From DASPTB01 sp035623615 (GTDB lineage: Bacteria; Actinomycetota; UBA4738): a DNA stretch of 17,407 nt. Below the pieces are notes generated by a model, which was not told where the DNA came from, did not search any database, and was given only the letters and a program-made list of their open reading frames with translations. The first letter of the stretch is position 1; each line of letters starts with the position of its first letter. Shown here one piece after another: positions 1 to 7,169 of the stretch. The stretch covers positions 1 through 17,407 of the forward strand of contig DASPTB010000170.1 in the NCBI GenBank assembly GCA_035623615.1, written 5' to 3'. A program made the translations under genes and the position numbers.

Positions 1-86
1 GGCGGAGGCCGCTCCGGCCGGGCACTAGCGGCGCCTGGAGTCGTCTTGATCTGCGTCGATGCGTCGCCGGCGCGCCGCATCCGACG

Positions 87-134
87 CCAGGGGTCCGCAG
101 CTACTCGCCTCGCTCGTTGCTGCGATCCCCCTGG
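87..134. repeat. Imperfect inverted repeat, hairpin upstream of the rpsA promoter
   Basis: The left arm CCAGGGGTCCGCAGC (87-101) pairs with GCTGCGATCCCCCTGG (119-134) as 7 bp plus 6 bp around a small internal mismatch, with a 17-base loop. No T-tract follows, so it is not a classical intrinsic terminator. It lies between any upstream gene and the rpsA -35 box. It could end upstream transcription or be one copy of a dispersed palindromic repeat; one window cannot separate these. Confidence 0.5.
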
Positions 135-142
135 ACCCCGCG

Positions 143-172
143 TTGACGTGCCATTCCGGCCGCCTCTACACT
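143..172 (+). promoter_or_regulatory. Probable sigma-A promoter of rpsA
   Basis: A TTGACG -35 box (143-148) and a TACACT -10 box (167-172) are separated by 18 bases. This is the best -35/-10 pair in the window and fits strong housekeeping expression of a ribosomal protein. Transcription would start near 179, so the potential starts at 46, 148 and 175 would not be on the mRNA. Confidence 0.65.
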
Positions 173-262
173 TCGTGATTCGGGCGGCGCCTGCCGCCGT
201 GTCGCGGGTCCGGAATCCCTGTATCGCACCGGAGTCGTCGGGTGGCGGGCGAACCAGCCTGC

Positions 263-282
263 GGAAGGAGTGTTGGAAGATC
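263..282 (+). promoter_or_regulatory. Strong RBS deciding the rpsA start
   Basis: GGAAGGAG at 263-270 is followed by nine bases and then ATC at 280-282 in the S1 frame. GTG at 270 and TTG at 273 are too close to the RBS and in a different frame. Between the GTG at 199 and the start of the first S1 domain, the S1 frame has no ATG, GTG or TTG. The RBS therefore points to AUC as initiator, or to a sequence error turning ATG into ATC. Confidence 0.55.
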
Positions 283-1698
283 GAAACGGAAGAGACGGCG
301 GTCGCCGCGGACGACCTCACACCCGAGGAGCTCGCGCAGGCGATCGAAGCCAGCCTCAAGGACTTCAAGGACGGGGACCTCGTCGAGGGGGTCGTCGTCA
401 AGGTGGACCGGGACGAGGTTCTCCTCGACATCGGCTACAAGTCGGAAGGGGTCATCCCCTCCAAGGAACTCTCCATCCGCCACGACATCGACCCGTCGGA
501 GGTCGTCAAGGTCGGTGACCATGTCGAGGCGCTCGTCCTGCAGACCGAGGACAAGGAGGGCCGGCTCATCCTCTCCAAGAAGCGCGCGCAGTACGAGCGC
601 GCCTGGAGCCGGATCGAGAAGATCATGCACGAGGGCGGCACCATCAAGGGGCCGGTCATCGAGGTGGTCAAGGGCGGCCTGATCCTCGACGTGGGACTTC
701 GCGGATTCCTTCCCGCGTCGCTCGTCGAGCTCCGCCGCGTCCGCGACCTCCATCCCTACGTCGGCCAGGAGCTCGAGGCGCGGATCATCGAGCTCGACCG
801 CAACCGCAACAACGTGGTCCTGTCGCGCCGCGCGTTCCTGGAGGAATCGCAGAGCGAGGGCCGCAAGGCGTTCCTCGAGAGCCTGAAGAAAGGCGAGCGC
901 CGGCCGGGGACCGTCTCGTCGATCGTGAACTTCGGCGTCTTCGTCGACCTCGGCGGCGGCGTCGACGGCCTGGTGCACGTGTCTGAGCTCTCGTGGAAAC
1001 ACGTGGAGCACCCGAGCGAGGTCGTGTCGGTCGGTCAGGAGGTCGAGGTCGAGGTGCTCGACGTCGATCTCGAGCGCGAGCGCGTGTCCCTGTCCCTGAA
1101 GGCCACACAGGAAGACCCGTGGCGGGAATTCGAGCGCAAGAACCAGACCGGCGAGATCATCACCGGAACCGTCACCAAGCTCGTCCCCTTCGGTGCGTTC
1201 GTCCGCGTGGGCGAGGGCGTGGAGGGGCTCGTGCACATCTCCGAACTGGCGAACGAGCACGTCGAGTCCCCCGAGCACGTCGTGCAGGTCGGGCAGGAGG
1301 TTCGCGTCAAGGTCGTCGACGTCGACGTGACCCGCCGCAGGATCAGTCTGTCGATCAAGCGCGTCGGCGACGATGTCTCGGAGGCGCTCGAGCCCGAGAT
1401 CGAGGCCGAGATCGAGGAGGAGGACGAAGGCGCCGGCGAGCAGGTGGCCGTCGCCGACCTCGAACCCGAGCAGGCGGCCGCCGTCGAGGACGCGCTCGAG
1501 CGCGAGGACGAGGCGACCGACGAGGTGCTGGAGGCGACCATCGAGCCGGTGCCCGAGGCGCCCGAGGTAGCGGCCGTACACCCCGAGCCCGAGGGCGCGG
1601 AGGCCCCCGGGGCCGCCGAGGCCGAAGCCGAGTCCGACGAGGACGTGTCGCTCGAGTCGATCCTCGAGGACCTGCGCCGCCGCGAGGGCCGCGAGTAA
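280..1698 (+). CDS. rpsA: 30S ribosomal protein S1
   Basis: This protein binds mRNA on the 30S subunit and helps load it. Counted from the probable AUC start at 280 it has 472 residues, close to other actinobacterial S1 proteins. Four S1 RNA-binding repeats are visible: about 32-105 (GDLVEGVVVKVDRDEVLLDI), 119-186, 205-276 (NFGVFVDLGGGVDGLVHVSE) and 290-362 (PFGAFVRVGEGVEGLVHISE). Four repeats rather than six is normal for this phylum. Residues 363-472 are a strongly acidic Glu/Ala/Asp-rich tail ending SLESILEDLRRREGRE. coaE follows after 22 bases. The start is the weak point: GTG at 199 is the only standard alternative on the likely mRNA, and it has no RBS. Function is certain; the start is not. 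Confidence 0.95.
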   Translation: METEETAVAADDLTPEELAQAIEASLKDFKDGDLVEGVVVKVDRDEVLLDIGYKSEGVIPSKELSIRHDIDPSEVVKVGDHVEALVLQTEDKEGRLILSKKRAQYERAWSRIEKIMHEGGTIKGPVIEVVKGGLILDVGLRGFLPASLVELRRVRDLHPYVGQELEARIIELDRNRNNVVLSRRAFLEESQSEGRKAFLESLKKGERRPGTVSSIVNFGVFVDLGGGVDGLVHVSELSWKHVEHPSEVVSVGQEVEVEVLDVDLERERVSLSLKATQEDPWREFERKNQTGEIITGTVTKLVPFGAFVRVGEGVEGLVHISELANEHVESPEHVVQVGQEVRVKVVDVDVTRRRISLSIKRVGDDVSEALEPEIEAEIEEEDEGAGEQVAVADLEPEQAAAVEDALEREDEATDEVLEATIEPVPEAPEVAAVHPEPEGAEAPGAAEAEAESDEDVSLESILEDLRRREGRE

Positions 1699-1720
1699 GC
1701 CCGGGCAAACTGACGGCGCC

Positions 1721-2326
1721 GTGCTGCTCGTCGCGCTCACAGGGGGAGTCGGAGCCGGGAAGTCCACCGTCGCCGCCATGCTCGCCGACCGGGGCGCCGT
1801 CGTGATCGAGGCCGACGACCTCGCGCGGGAGGCCGTCGGCCCCGGGTCTCCCGGATTGGTAAAGGTACTTGACGAATTCGGCCCGGACGTCGCGGCTCCG
1901 GACGGATCGCTCGATCGGGCGAAGCTGGCCGCGCGGGTCTTCGACGACCCGGACGCTCGCCGCCGTCTGGAGGGCATCGTCCACCCCGAGGTCGCTCGCC
2001 TGTTCGCCGCCGAGGTCGGGCGGCGGCGGGACACCGACGAGATCGTGGTCTACGCGATTCCTCTGCTCGTCGAGCGCGGCTTGGCGGGTACGTTCGACGT
2101 CGTCGTCGCCGTGGCGGCCGGTGAGGACGTTCGCGCTGCGCGGGTCGCCGCCCAGGGCCGCATGACCGCCGCCGATGCCCGGCGGCGCATGCAGGCGCAG
2201 GCGTCGGACGCCGAGCGGGCCGCCGTCGCCGACATCGTCGTCGACAACGAGGGATCGGTGGCCGACCTCGCGGACCGCGTCGACCTCTTGTGGGAGGAGC
2301 TGCTCGGCCGCGGCGGCCACGCCTGA
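1721..2326 (+). CDS. coaE: Dephospho-CoA kinase
   Basis: This enzyme catalyses the last step of coenzyme A synthesis, phosphorylating the 3'-hydroxyl of dephospho-CoA with ATP in the cytoplasm. The 201-residue protein has the P-loop GGVGAGKST at residues 8-16, the EADDLARE substrate-site motif near 31-38, a HPEVARLF segment near 89, and the expected IPLLVE segment. Length is typical for the bare kinase; the GrpB-like C-terminal extension seen in some actinobacteria is absent. The GTG start at 1721 puts the P-loop at the usual distance. It follows rpsA by 22 bases, the standard actinobacterial pairing, and is probably cotranscribed with it. No separate RBS is obvious. Confidence 0.95.
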   Translation: MLLVALTGGVGAGKSTVAAMLADRGAVVIEADDLAREAVGPGSPGLVKVLDEFGPDVAAPDGSLDRAKLAARVFDDPDARRRLEGIVHPEVARLFAAEVGRRRDTDEIVVYAIPLLVERGLAGTFDVVVAVAAGEDVRAARVAAQGRMTAADARRRMQAQASDAERAAVADIVVDNEGSVADLADRVDLLWEELLGRGGHA

Positions 2327-2376
2327 GGGCCGCCCACCCGCCGTGGCCCCCCGGAGTCGAGCGAGTGCCCGGCAGC

Positions 2377-2391
2377 TATCCTCGCAGTGTG
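2377..2391 (+). promoter_or_regulatory. Leaderless-type promoter of the HAD gene
   Basis: The -10 hexamer TATCCT (2377-2382) is followed by six bases and the GTG start at 2389, so transcription should begin at or next to the start codon. No Shine-Dalgarno is present and no clear -35 was seen. Confidence 0.5.
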
Positions 2392-3090
2392 ACGAAGTAC
2401 CGGGCCGTCTTCTTCGACGCCGGCGAGACGCTCGTTCATCCCCACCCGTCGTTCGCCGAGCTCTTCACGCTCGTGCTCAACCGAGAGGGGTTCGACGTGG
2501 ATCCGGCCGTCGTCGCCGACAGCATGCACGTCATCAGCGAACGCTTCCACGAAGCGGTCAGCGACATGTGGACGACCAGCCCCGAGCGCTCGCGGGAGTT
2601 CTGGCACTCGGTGTACGAGCGACTGCTGGAGCACCTCGGCGTTCCGAACCCGAACGGGCTCGCCGACCAGCTCTACGGGGAGTTCACGGATCTCTCCAAC
2701 TACCGGCTGTTCCCCGACGTCGAGGAGACCATCGACCGTCTGCGCACGGGCAAGCTGCTGCTCGGCGTCGTCTCGAACTTCGAGGCGTGGCTCGAGCAGC
2801 TCCTCGAGTCGCTTGGGATCGCGACGTCGTTCGACGTCCGGGTCATTTCCGGGGTGGAGGGGATGGAGAAGCCGGATCCGGGAATCTTCAACCTCGCGCT
2901 CGACCGCGCCGGGGCGGACCCACGCGAATCCGTGTACGTGGGCGACAACCCCGAGTTCGACACGCGCCCCGCCGAGGACCTCGGCATGCTCGGCGTCCTG
3001 CTCGACCGCCGCGGGCGGTTCCCCGAGTACTCCGGCTTGCGAATCACGACCCTCGACGACCTGCCGTCGGTCATCGGGCTGGAGCGCTGA
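2389..3090 (+). CDS. HAD-superfamily hydrolase (subfamily IA-like)
   Basis: A soluble 233-residue haloacid-dehalogenase-fold enzyme, probably a small-molecule phosphatase of unknown substrate. Motif I is FFDAGETLVHPHPS near residues 7-20, with the nucleophilic Asp. Motif II is the VVSNFE segment, motif III the Lys in EKPDPGIF, and motif IV is VGDNPEFDTRPAEDLG. A helical cap lies between motifs I and II. Motif I has Gly where the usual second Asp (DxD) sits, which occurs in some HAD branches of the HDHD3/REG-2 type, so phosphatase activity is not assured. The GTG at 2389 was chosen because it gives the normal short N-terminus and lies six bases after a -10 box. The next gene starts seven bases after its stop, so the two are very likely cotranscribed. 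Confidence 0.85.
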   Translation: MTKYRAVFFDAGETLVHPHPSFAELFTLVLNREGFDVDPAVVADSMHVISERFHEAVSDMWTTSPERSREFWHSVYERLLEHLGVPNPNGLADQLYGEFTDLSNYRLFPDVEETIDRLRTGKLLLGVVSNFEAWLEQLLESLGIATSFDVRVISGVEGMEKPDPGIFNLALDRAGADPRESVYVGDNPEFDTRPAEDLGMLGVLLDRRGRFPEYSGLRITTLDDLPSVIGLER

Positions 3091-3097
3091 GGCGGTC

Positions 3098-3490
3098 GTG
3101 GCCGAGGACGCGGACGAGGCCCCACCGGATCGCCTGTTCACCCTGGACGAGGCGAACGACATGATCCCGCGCCTGACCGAAGAGCTCGGCCGCATTCGAA
3201 CCGCCCGCCAGGTGGTCCTGCAGGGCGGCCGGCCGATCCGGGATTCCGCCATCGGCAACGGCGGGGGCGAACGCGGCAAGGAGTACTGGGAGGCGCTGCA
3301 CGCGCTGCGGGCAGGCGTCGAGGCCGTCACGCGGGAGGGCGTCATCCTGCGCGATCCCGAGACAGGACTGGTAGATTTCCCGTCTCGCCGTGACGGCGCC
3401 GAGGTGTACCTGTGCTGGCGTCTCGGCGAAGAGCGCGTGATGTTCTGGCATTCGCAGGACACGGGCTTCGGAGGTCGGCAACCGCTGTGA
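3098..3490 (+). CDS. DUF2203 family protein
   Basis: A cytoplasmic protein of about 130 residues and unknown function. The N-terminal LFTLDEANDMIPRLTEELGR helix and the C-terminal block LVDFPSRRDGAEVYLCWRLG followed by VMFWHSQDTGFGGRQPL are the two hallmark regions of DUF2203. The centre carries a glycine-rich loop (GNGGGERG). The GTG start at 3098 lies seven bases after the HAD stop. Its own stop overlaps the GTG of the ABC ATPase gene as GTGA, implying translational coupling. Family assignment is strong; no biochemical role can be read from the sequence, and association with the HAD enzyme or exporter is inferred from position only. Confidence 0.9.
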   Translation: MAEDADEAPPDRLFTLDEANDMIPRLTEELGRIRTARQVVLQGGRPIRDSAIGNGGGERGKEYWEALHALRAGVEAVTREGVILRDPETGLVDFPSRRDGAEVYLCWRLGEERVMFWHSQDTGFGGRQPL

Positions 3491-4470
3491 CGGACGCGTC
3501 GGACGTCGCCATCAGCATCAAGGGGCTGCGGAAGTCCTACGGCTCCGTCGAGGCGGTCAAGGGAATCGACATCCAGATCTCTCGCGGAGAGGTGTTCGCG
3601 CTCCTCGGGCCGAACGGCGCCGGCAAGACCACGACCGTCGAGATCCTCGAGGGCTACCGCCCGCGGAACGGTGGCGAGGTGTCGGTGCTCGGCTTCGACC
3701 CGGCCACCTCCGGCCGCGCGCTCAAGGAGCGGGTGGGAATCGTCCTGCAGTCCACCGGCATCGACCCCTACCTCACCGTTGCCGAGACGGTCCAGCTGTA
3801 CAGCGGCTACTACCCGCACCCGCGGCCGACGGACGAGGTGATCGACCTCGTGGGGCTCGAGTCGAAGCGGGACACCCGCGTGGTCAAGCTCTCGGGCGGG
3901 CAGCAGCGCCGGCTCGACGTCGCGATCGCGCTCGCGGGCGACCCCGAGCTGCTGTTCCTCGACGAACCCACGACGGGCTTCGACCCTTCCGCCCGCCGGG
4001 GTGCCTGGGACATCGTCAAGGACCTCGCGGCCCTGGGCAAGACGGTGCTGCTCACCACCCACTACATGGACGAGGCGCAGTACCTCGCCGACATGGTCGC
4101 GGTGATTTCCCAGGGAACCATCGTGGCGCTCGGGCCGCCGTCGACGATCGGCGGGCGCGACGTCGGCAGGACGAAGGTGCGCTTCCGGCTGCCCGACGGC
4201 GTGGCCGTGCCCACGCTCCCGGGCGTGGTGAACCCGCACGAGGTCGAGACCGAAGGGGACGGGTTCATCGAGTTCGAAGCGGACGATCCGACGAAGACGC
4301 TGCACGAGCTCACCGGGTGGGCGATTCAGAAGGGCGTTGACCTGAACGGGCTCGAGGTGCAGCGGCCCTCGCTGGAGGACGTCTACCTGGCGCTCACCGG
4401 TGGCCCGTCCACCGAGGAACAGGGGGACGCCGAGCCGGCCGGCAGGCGGCGGGGGAGGCGGGCGCGATGA
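3487..4470 (+). CDS. ABC-2 type exporter, ATP-binding subunit (DrrA/CcmA-like)
   Basis: This is the ATPase of a two-gene export system, acting at the inner face of the membrane with the next gene's permease. The 327-residue protein has Walker A GPNGAGKTT (41-49), signature LSGGQ (135-139), Walker B LLFLDEP (155-161) and a TTHYMDEA H-loop segment. The GFDP and EGYRP motifs are typical of multidrug or daunorubicin-type exporters. A C-terminal accessory domain of about 90 residues follows, then a basic tail GRRRGRRAR. The GTG at 3487 overlaps the upstream stop as GTGA, and its own stop overlaps the next ATG as ATGA, so the three genes are translationally coupled. The exported substrate cannot be predicted. 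Confidence 0.92.
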   Translation: MTDASDVAISIKGLRKSYGSVEAVKGIDIQISRGEVFALLGPNGAGKTTTVEILEGYRPRNGGEVSVLGFDPATSGRALKERVGIVLQSTGIDPYLTVAETVQLYSGYYPHPRPTDEVIDLVGLESKRDTRVVKLSGGQQRRLDVAIALAGDPELLFLDEPTTGFDPSARRGAWDIVKDLAALGKTVLLTTHYMDEAQYLADMVAVISQGTIVALGPPSTIGGRDVGRTKVRFRLPDGVAVPTLPGVVNPHEVETEGDGFIEFEADDPTKTLHELTGWAIQKGVDLNGLEVQRPSLEDVYLALTGGPSTEEQGDAEPAGRRRGRRAR

Positions 4471-5234
4471 GCGTTCCCGGCCTGACGCTGCGGCAGGTTC
4501 GCTTCACCAACAAGGCCTTCTGGCGCAACCCCGCGTCGGCCTTCTTCACGTTCGCGTTCCCGCTCATGTTCCTGATCATCTTCACCTCGCTCCTCGGACA
4601 CGGGACCGTGCCGGTCGCCGGCAAGGAGATCAAGCTGGCGAGCTACTACGTGGCGGTCATGGGGGCGTTCGCCGTCATCACGGCCTGCTACACGAACATC
4701 GCGATGAGCGTCACGTTCCAGCGGGACTCCGGGGTCCTCAAGCGGACGAAGGGAACGCCGTTGCCGGGCCCCGCCTACCTCACCGCGCGGGTCATCCATG
4801 CGATGCTGATGGCCCTCCTGCTGGTGATCATCACCGCCACGTTCGGCAGGCTCTTCTACCACGCCGACCTCCCGGCGGGCTTCTCACTGTTCGAGTTCGT
4901 GACGATGCTCTTCGTCGGGTCGGCGAGTTTCTGCGCGCTCGGGCTCGCGATCACCGGGTTCATCCCGAACGCCGACGCCGCGCCGGCCATCGTGAACGCG
5001 TCCATCCTCCCGGCCCTGTTCCTGTCGGGCGTCTTCATTCCGATCGGCGACAACGCGCCCGAGTGGATCAAGGTGATCGGCAGGATCTTCCCCGTGAAGC
5101 ATTTCGCCGACGGCATGCAGGCGGGGTTCCTCGGCACGCCGTTCTACTGGCGCGACGTGTTGTACGTGGCGCTCTGGGGCATCGCGGGCCTTCTCATCGC
5201 CTCGCGCAGATTCTCCTGGGAACCCAGGAAGTAG
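4467..5234 (+). CDS. ABC-2 type exporter, permease subunit
   Basis: A 255-residue integral membrane protein with about six predicted hydrophobic segments, among them ASAFFTFAFPLMFLIIFTSL, the MLMALLLVIITATFG region and a C-terminal VLYVALWGIAGLLIAS helix. The GVLKRTKGTPLPGPAYLTAR stretch between the second and third segments is a recognisable ABC-2 permease feature. Its length matches single-domain permeases that pair with DrrA-like ATPases. The ATG overlaps the stop of the ATPase gene by ATGA. It ends the HAD-DUF2203-ABC unit; 128 bases of non-coding DNA follow with no evident terminator. Substrate unknown. Confidence 0.92.
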   Translation: MSVPGLTLRQVRFTNKAFWRNPASAFFTFAFPLMFLIIFTSLLGHGTVPVAGKEIKLASYYVAVMGAFAVITACYTNIAMSVTFQRDSGVLKRTKGTPLPGPAYLTARVIHAMLMALLLVIITATFGRLFYHADLPAGFSLFEFVTMLFVGSASFCALGLAITGFIPNADAAPAIVNASILPALFLSGVFIPIGDNAPEWIKVIGRIFPVKHFADGMQAGFLGTPFYWRDVLYVALWGIAGLLIASRRFSWEPRK

Positions 5235-5292
5235 CCGATCCGGCGCCCGCCCGACGGCCACGTCCCGCGCCACCGCCTGCGGCCGGGTCCTG

Positions 5293-5301
5293 TGATACGC
5301 T
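5293..5301 (+). promoter_or_regulatory. Extended -10 promoter of the amino-acid ABC operon
   Basis: TGATACGCT reads as an extended -10 (TGn followed by TANNNT, with TACGCT at 5296-5301). Transcription would start near 5308, giving a leader of about 55 bases. No matching -35 is visible, as often with extended -10 promoters. The leader holds a GC hairpin at 5323-5341 and an RBS (AGGAGAGGGG, 5345-5354). Confidence 0.4.
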
Positions 5302-5322
5302 CCGGCCTCGTTCGGGAGAGCC

Positions 5323-5341
5323 CGCGGCGCCGGCCGCCGCG
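5323..5341 (+). other. GC-only hairpin in the leader of the binding-protein gene
   Basis: A perfect 7-bp stem CGCGGCG/CGCCGCG encloses the loop CCGGC and ends three bases before the Shine-Dalgarno AGGAGA. It could affect access to the RBS or mRNA stability. In DNA this GC-rich such stems also arise by chance, and no T-tract follows to make it a terminator. Confidence 0.35.
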
Positions 5342-5362
5342 CGCAGGAGAGGGGTATCGAGG

Positions 5363-6256
5363 GTGCGGAAGATCCTTGTGGCGCTGGGCGCGCTGACGTT
5401 GGTGCTGACCGGCTGCGCCCAGAACTCGACGCCGGCGGCGTCGCCCGCTCCGTCGGGATCCGCCCTCGACTGCACGCCCTCGAAGCTCAACCTCCTGACC
5501 CCGGGTCAGCTCACGATCGGCACCGACAACCCTGCCTACCAGCCGTGGTTCGCCGGAACGGGCAAGTACGGGCCGTGGAAGGGCGTGCCCGACAACGGGA
5601 CCGGGAACCCGGCGAGCGGCGATGGCTACGAGAGCGGCGTCGCGTACGCGATCGCCCAGCAGCTCGGCTTCACGCACGACCAGGTCAAGTGGGTGCCGGT
5701 CGGGTTCAACGAGTCGTACAAGCCGGGCCCGAAGAACTTCGACTTCTACCTCGCGCAGGTCTCGGTGACGCCTCAGCGGGCCGAGGCCGTGACGTTCAGC
5801 GACGGCTACTACGACGTGAACCAGGCGATCATCGCGAACAAGGGCACGCCCATCGCGAGCGCGACGTCGATCGCCGACCTCCAGAAGTACAAGCTGGGCG
5901 TCCAGGTCGGCACGACCAGCTACGACTTCGTGCAGAACACGATCAAGCCGACGCAGCAGCCGGCCGTGTACGACAACGAGAACGATGTCATCGCTGCGCT
6001 CAACGCCGGGCAAGTCGACGGGATCGTGACCGACGCTCCCGACGCGTACGTGATCGTCCTGATCGGCGAGGCGAAGCACGGCGTCGTGGTCGGGCAGTTC
6101 GCCAACCAGGGCGAGCACTTCGGCCTCGTCTTCTCCAAGGGGAACACGCTCGTCGCGTGCGTCGACAAGGCCATCGCGACGCTGAAGTCGAACGGCACGC
6201 TCACCTCGCTCCAGTCCAAGTGGCTCGCGGATCTGAACTACAAGGTCCTGCAGTAA
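5363..6256 (+). CDS. Amino-acid ABC transporter substrate-binding lipoprotein (family 3)
   Basis: This extracytoplasmic receptor of a polar amino-acid importer should be lipid-anchored to the outer face of the membrane. The 297-residue protein opens with a basic, hydrophobic signal peptide and lipobox LTGC with the lipidated Cys at residue 18, followed by a Ser/Ala/Pro linker. Family 3 features include QLTIGTDNPAYQPWF, GYESGVAYAIAQQLGF, VSVTPQRAEAVTFSDGYY, KLGVQVGTTSYDFVQ and DGIVTDAPDA. An insert of about 24 residues rich in Gly, Pro and Asn lies between NPAYQPWF and GYESG. The GTG at 5363 gives a proper signal peptide and sits 8 bases after the purine-rich RBS. It heads an operon with the next two genes. 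The exact amino acid is not readable. Confidence 0.92.
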   Translation: MRKILVALGALTLVLTGCAQNSTPAASPAPSGSALDCTPSKLNLLTPGQLTIGTDNPAYQPWFAGTGKYGPWKGVPDNGTGNPASGDGYESGVAYAIAQQLGFTHDQVKWVPVGFNESYKPGPKNFDFYLAQVSVTPQRAEAVTFSDGYYDVNQAIIANKGTPIASATSIADLQKYKLGVQVGTTSYDFVQNTIKPTQQPAVYDNENDVIAALNAGQVDGIVTDAPDAYVIVLIGEAKHGVVVGQFANQGEHFGLVFSKGNTLVACVDKAIATLKSNGTLTSLQSKWLADLNYKVLQ

Positions 6257-6275
6257 CGAGGGGTGGCGCTCGGGC

Positions 6276-7169
6276 GTGAGCAGCATCGGCCCGCCCGGGG
6301 CCCCGCTGCCGCCGACGGGGACCGGCGACATCGGCGGAAGCCGCGCCTCGCGCATCATGGCGTGGGGTCGCGAGACGGAGGGCGTGCGGAGCGTCTTCGT
6401 CGCGATGCTCAGCACGGTCGTCTTCCTCGCGGTCGTGATCGTCGTGGTCGTCAACTCGTCGGGCTGGCCGCTCGTCAAGCAGGCCTTCTTCAACGGCAAG
6501 ATCTTCGCCCAGTCGTTCCCCGGCATCCGGACGGCCTTCCGGGTGAACGTCGAGATGTTCCTCATCGCCGAGGTGTTCATCCTGGTGTTCGCGCTGTTCC
6601 TGGCCGTGCTTCGGAGCCTCACCGGGCCGGTGTTCTTCCCGCTGCGGGCGCTGGCGATCGTGTACACCGACCTGTTCCGAGGCGTCCCGACGATCCTGGT
6701 CATCTTCATCCTGGGGTTCGGGGCTCCCTCACTCGCCATCAAGGGCGTCCCCAACTCGCCGTTCTTCTGGGGGATCGTGTCGCTCGTGCTGGTGTACTCG
6801 GCGTACGTCGCCGAGGTGTACCGCGCCGGCATCGAGTCGGTCCACACGAGCCAGGTGGCGGCGGCGCGCTCGCTCGGGCTGTCACGGTGGCAGTCGCTGC
6901 GGTTCGTGGTGCTCCCGCAGGCCGTCCGGCGCGTGATCCCGCCGCTGCTGAACGACTTCATCGGGCTGCAGAAGGACACGGCGCTGGTCGCGTCCATCGG
7001 CGTCGTGGAGTCGTTCCGGCAGGCGCAGATCGACAGCGCCGCGACCTTCAATTTCACGCCGTACCTCTGCACCGCGCTGCTGTTCATCATCATCACGATC
7101 CCGCTCGCGCGCTTCACCGACTGGCTGATCGCCCGGGACCGGCAGCGCCGGCAGGCGGGCGCTGCGTGA
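6276..7169 (+). CDS. Amino-acid ABC transporter permease (HisM/GlnP type)
   Basis: The membrane channel subunit of the importer. It has 297 residues: a Gly/Pro-rich cytoplasmic N-terminus (1-36), a hydrophobic helix at 39-60, helices around 92-115, 125-150 and 163-178, and a last one at 262-280. The EAA loop that contacts the ATPase is plain at 193-216 (QVAAARSLGLSRWQSLRFVV, then LPQA), followed by PPLLNDFIGLQKDTALV, a family signature. The GTG at 6276 is preceded by GAGGGG (6258-6263), a rather distant RBS. It lies 19 bases after the lipoprotein stop, and its stop overlaps the GTG of the ATPase gene. As only one permease is present, the transporter is probably a homodimer in the membrane. 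Confidence 0.93.
   Translation: MSSIGPPGAPLPPTGTGDIGGSRASRIMAWGRETEGVRSVFVAMLSTVVFLAVVIVVVVNSSGWPLVKQAFFNGKIFAQSFPGIRTAFRVNVEMFLIAEVFILVFALFLAVLRSLTGPVFFPLRALAIVYTDLFRGVPTILVIFILGFGAPSLAIKGVPNSPFFWGIVSLVLVYSAYVAEVYRAGIESVHTSQVAAARSLGLSRWQSLRFVVLPQAVRRVIPPLLNDFIGLQKDTALVASIGVVESFRQAQIDSAATFNFTPYLCTALLFIIITIPLARFTDWLIARDRQRRQAGAA

Larger units (their letters stand above)
1..279 (+). other. Upstream region and leader of rpsA
   Basis: No convincing complete gene lies here. The first bases can be read in frame 2 as a short tail AEAAPAGH ending in TAG at 26-28, which could be the C-terminus of an upstream gene but is too short to call. A GC-rich hairpin lies near 1-19 and a larger inverted repeat at 87-134. 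A promoter with good -35 and -10 boxes lies at 143-172, and a strong ribosome-binding site at 263-270. With transcription starting near 179, the rpsA leader would be about 100 bases. The rpsA frame stays open back to a TTG at 46, but that stretch does not resemble S1. Confidence 0.6.

Noticed and set aside
46..279. N-terminal extension of S1 from TTG at 46
   Set aside because: The extension is Arg/Pro-rich, unlike S1, and lies partly upstream of the likely promoter and RBS.
242..682. Arg/Ser-rich plus-strand frame at the start of rpsA
   Set aside because: It overlaps the first two S1 domains in another frame and has a low-complexity composition typical of GC-rich shadow frames.
2050..4305. 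Long minus-strand reading frame (751 codons) opposite coaE, HAD, DUF2203 and the ABC ATPase
   Set aside because: It lies opposite four well-recognised genes, its translation is rich in Arg, His and Asp with no domain, and such antisense frames are normal in very GC-rich DNA.
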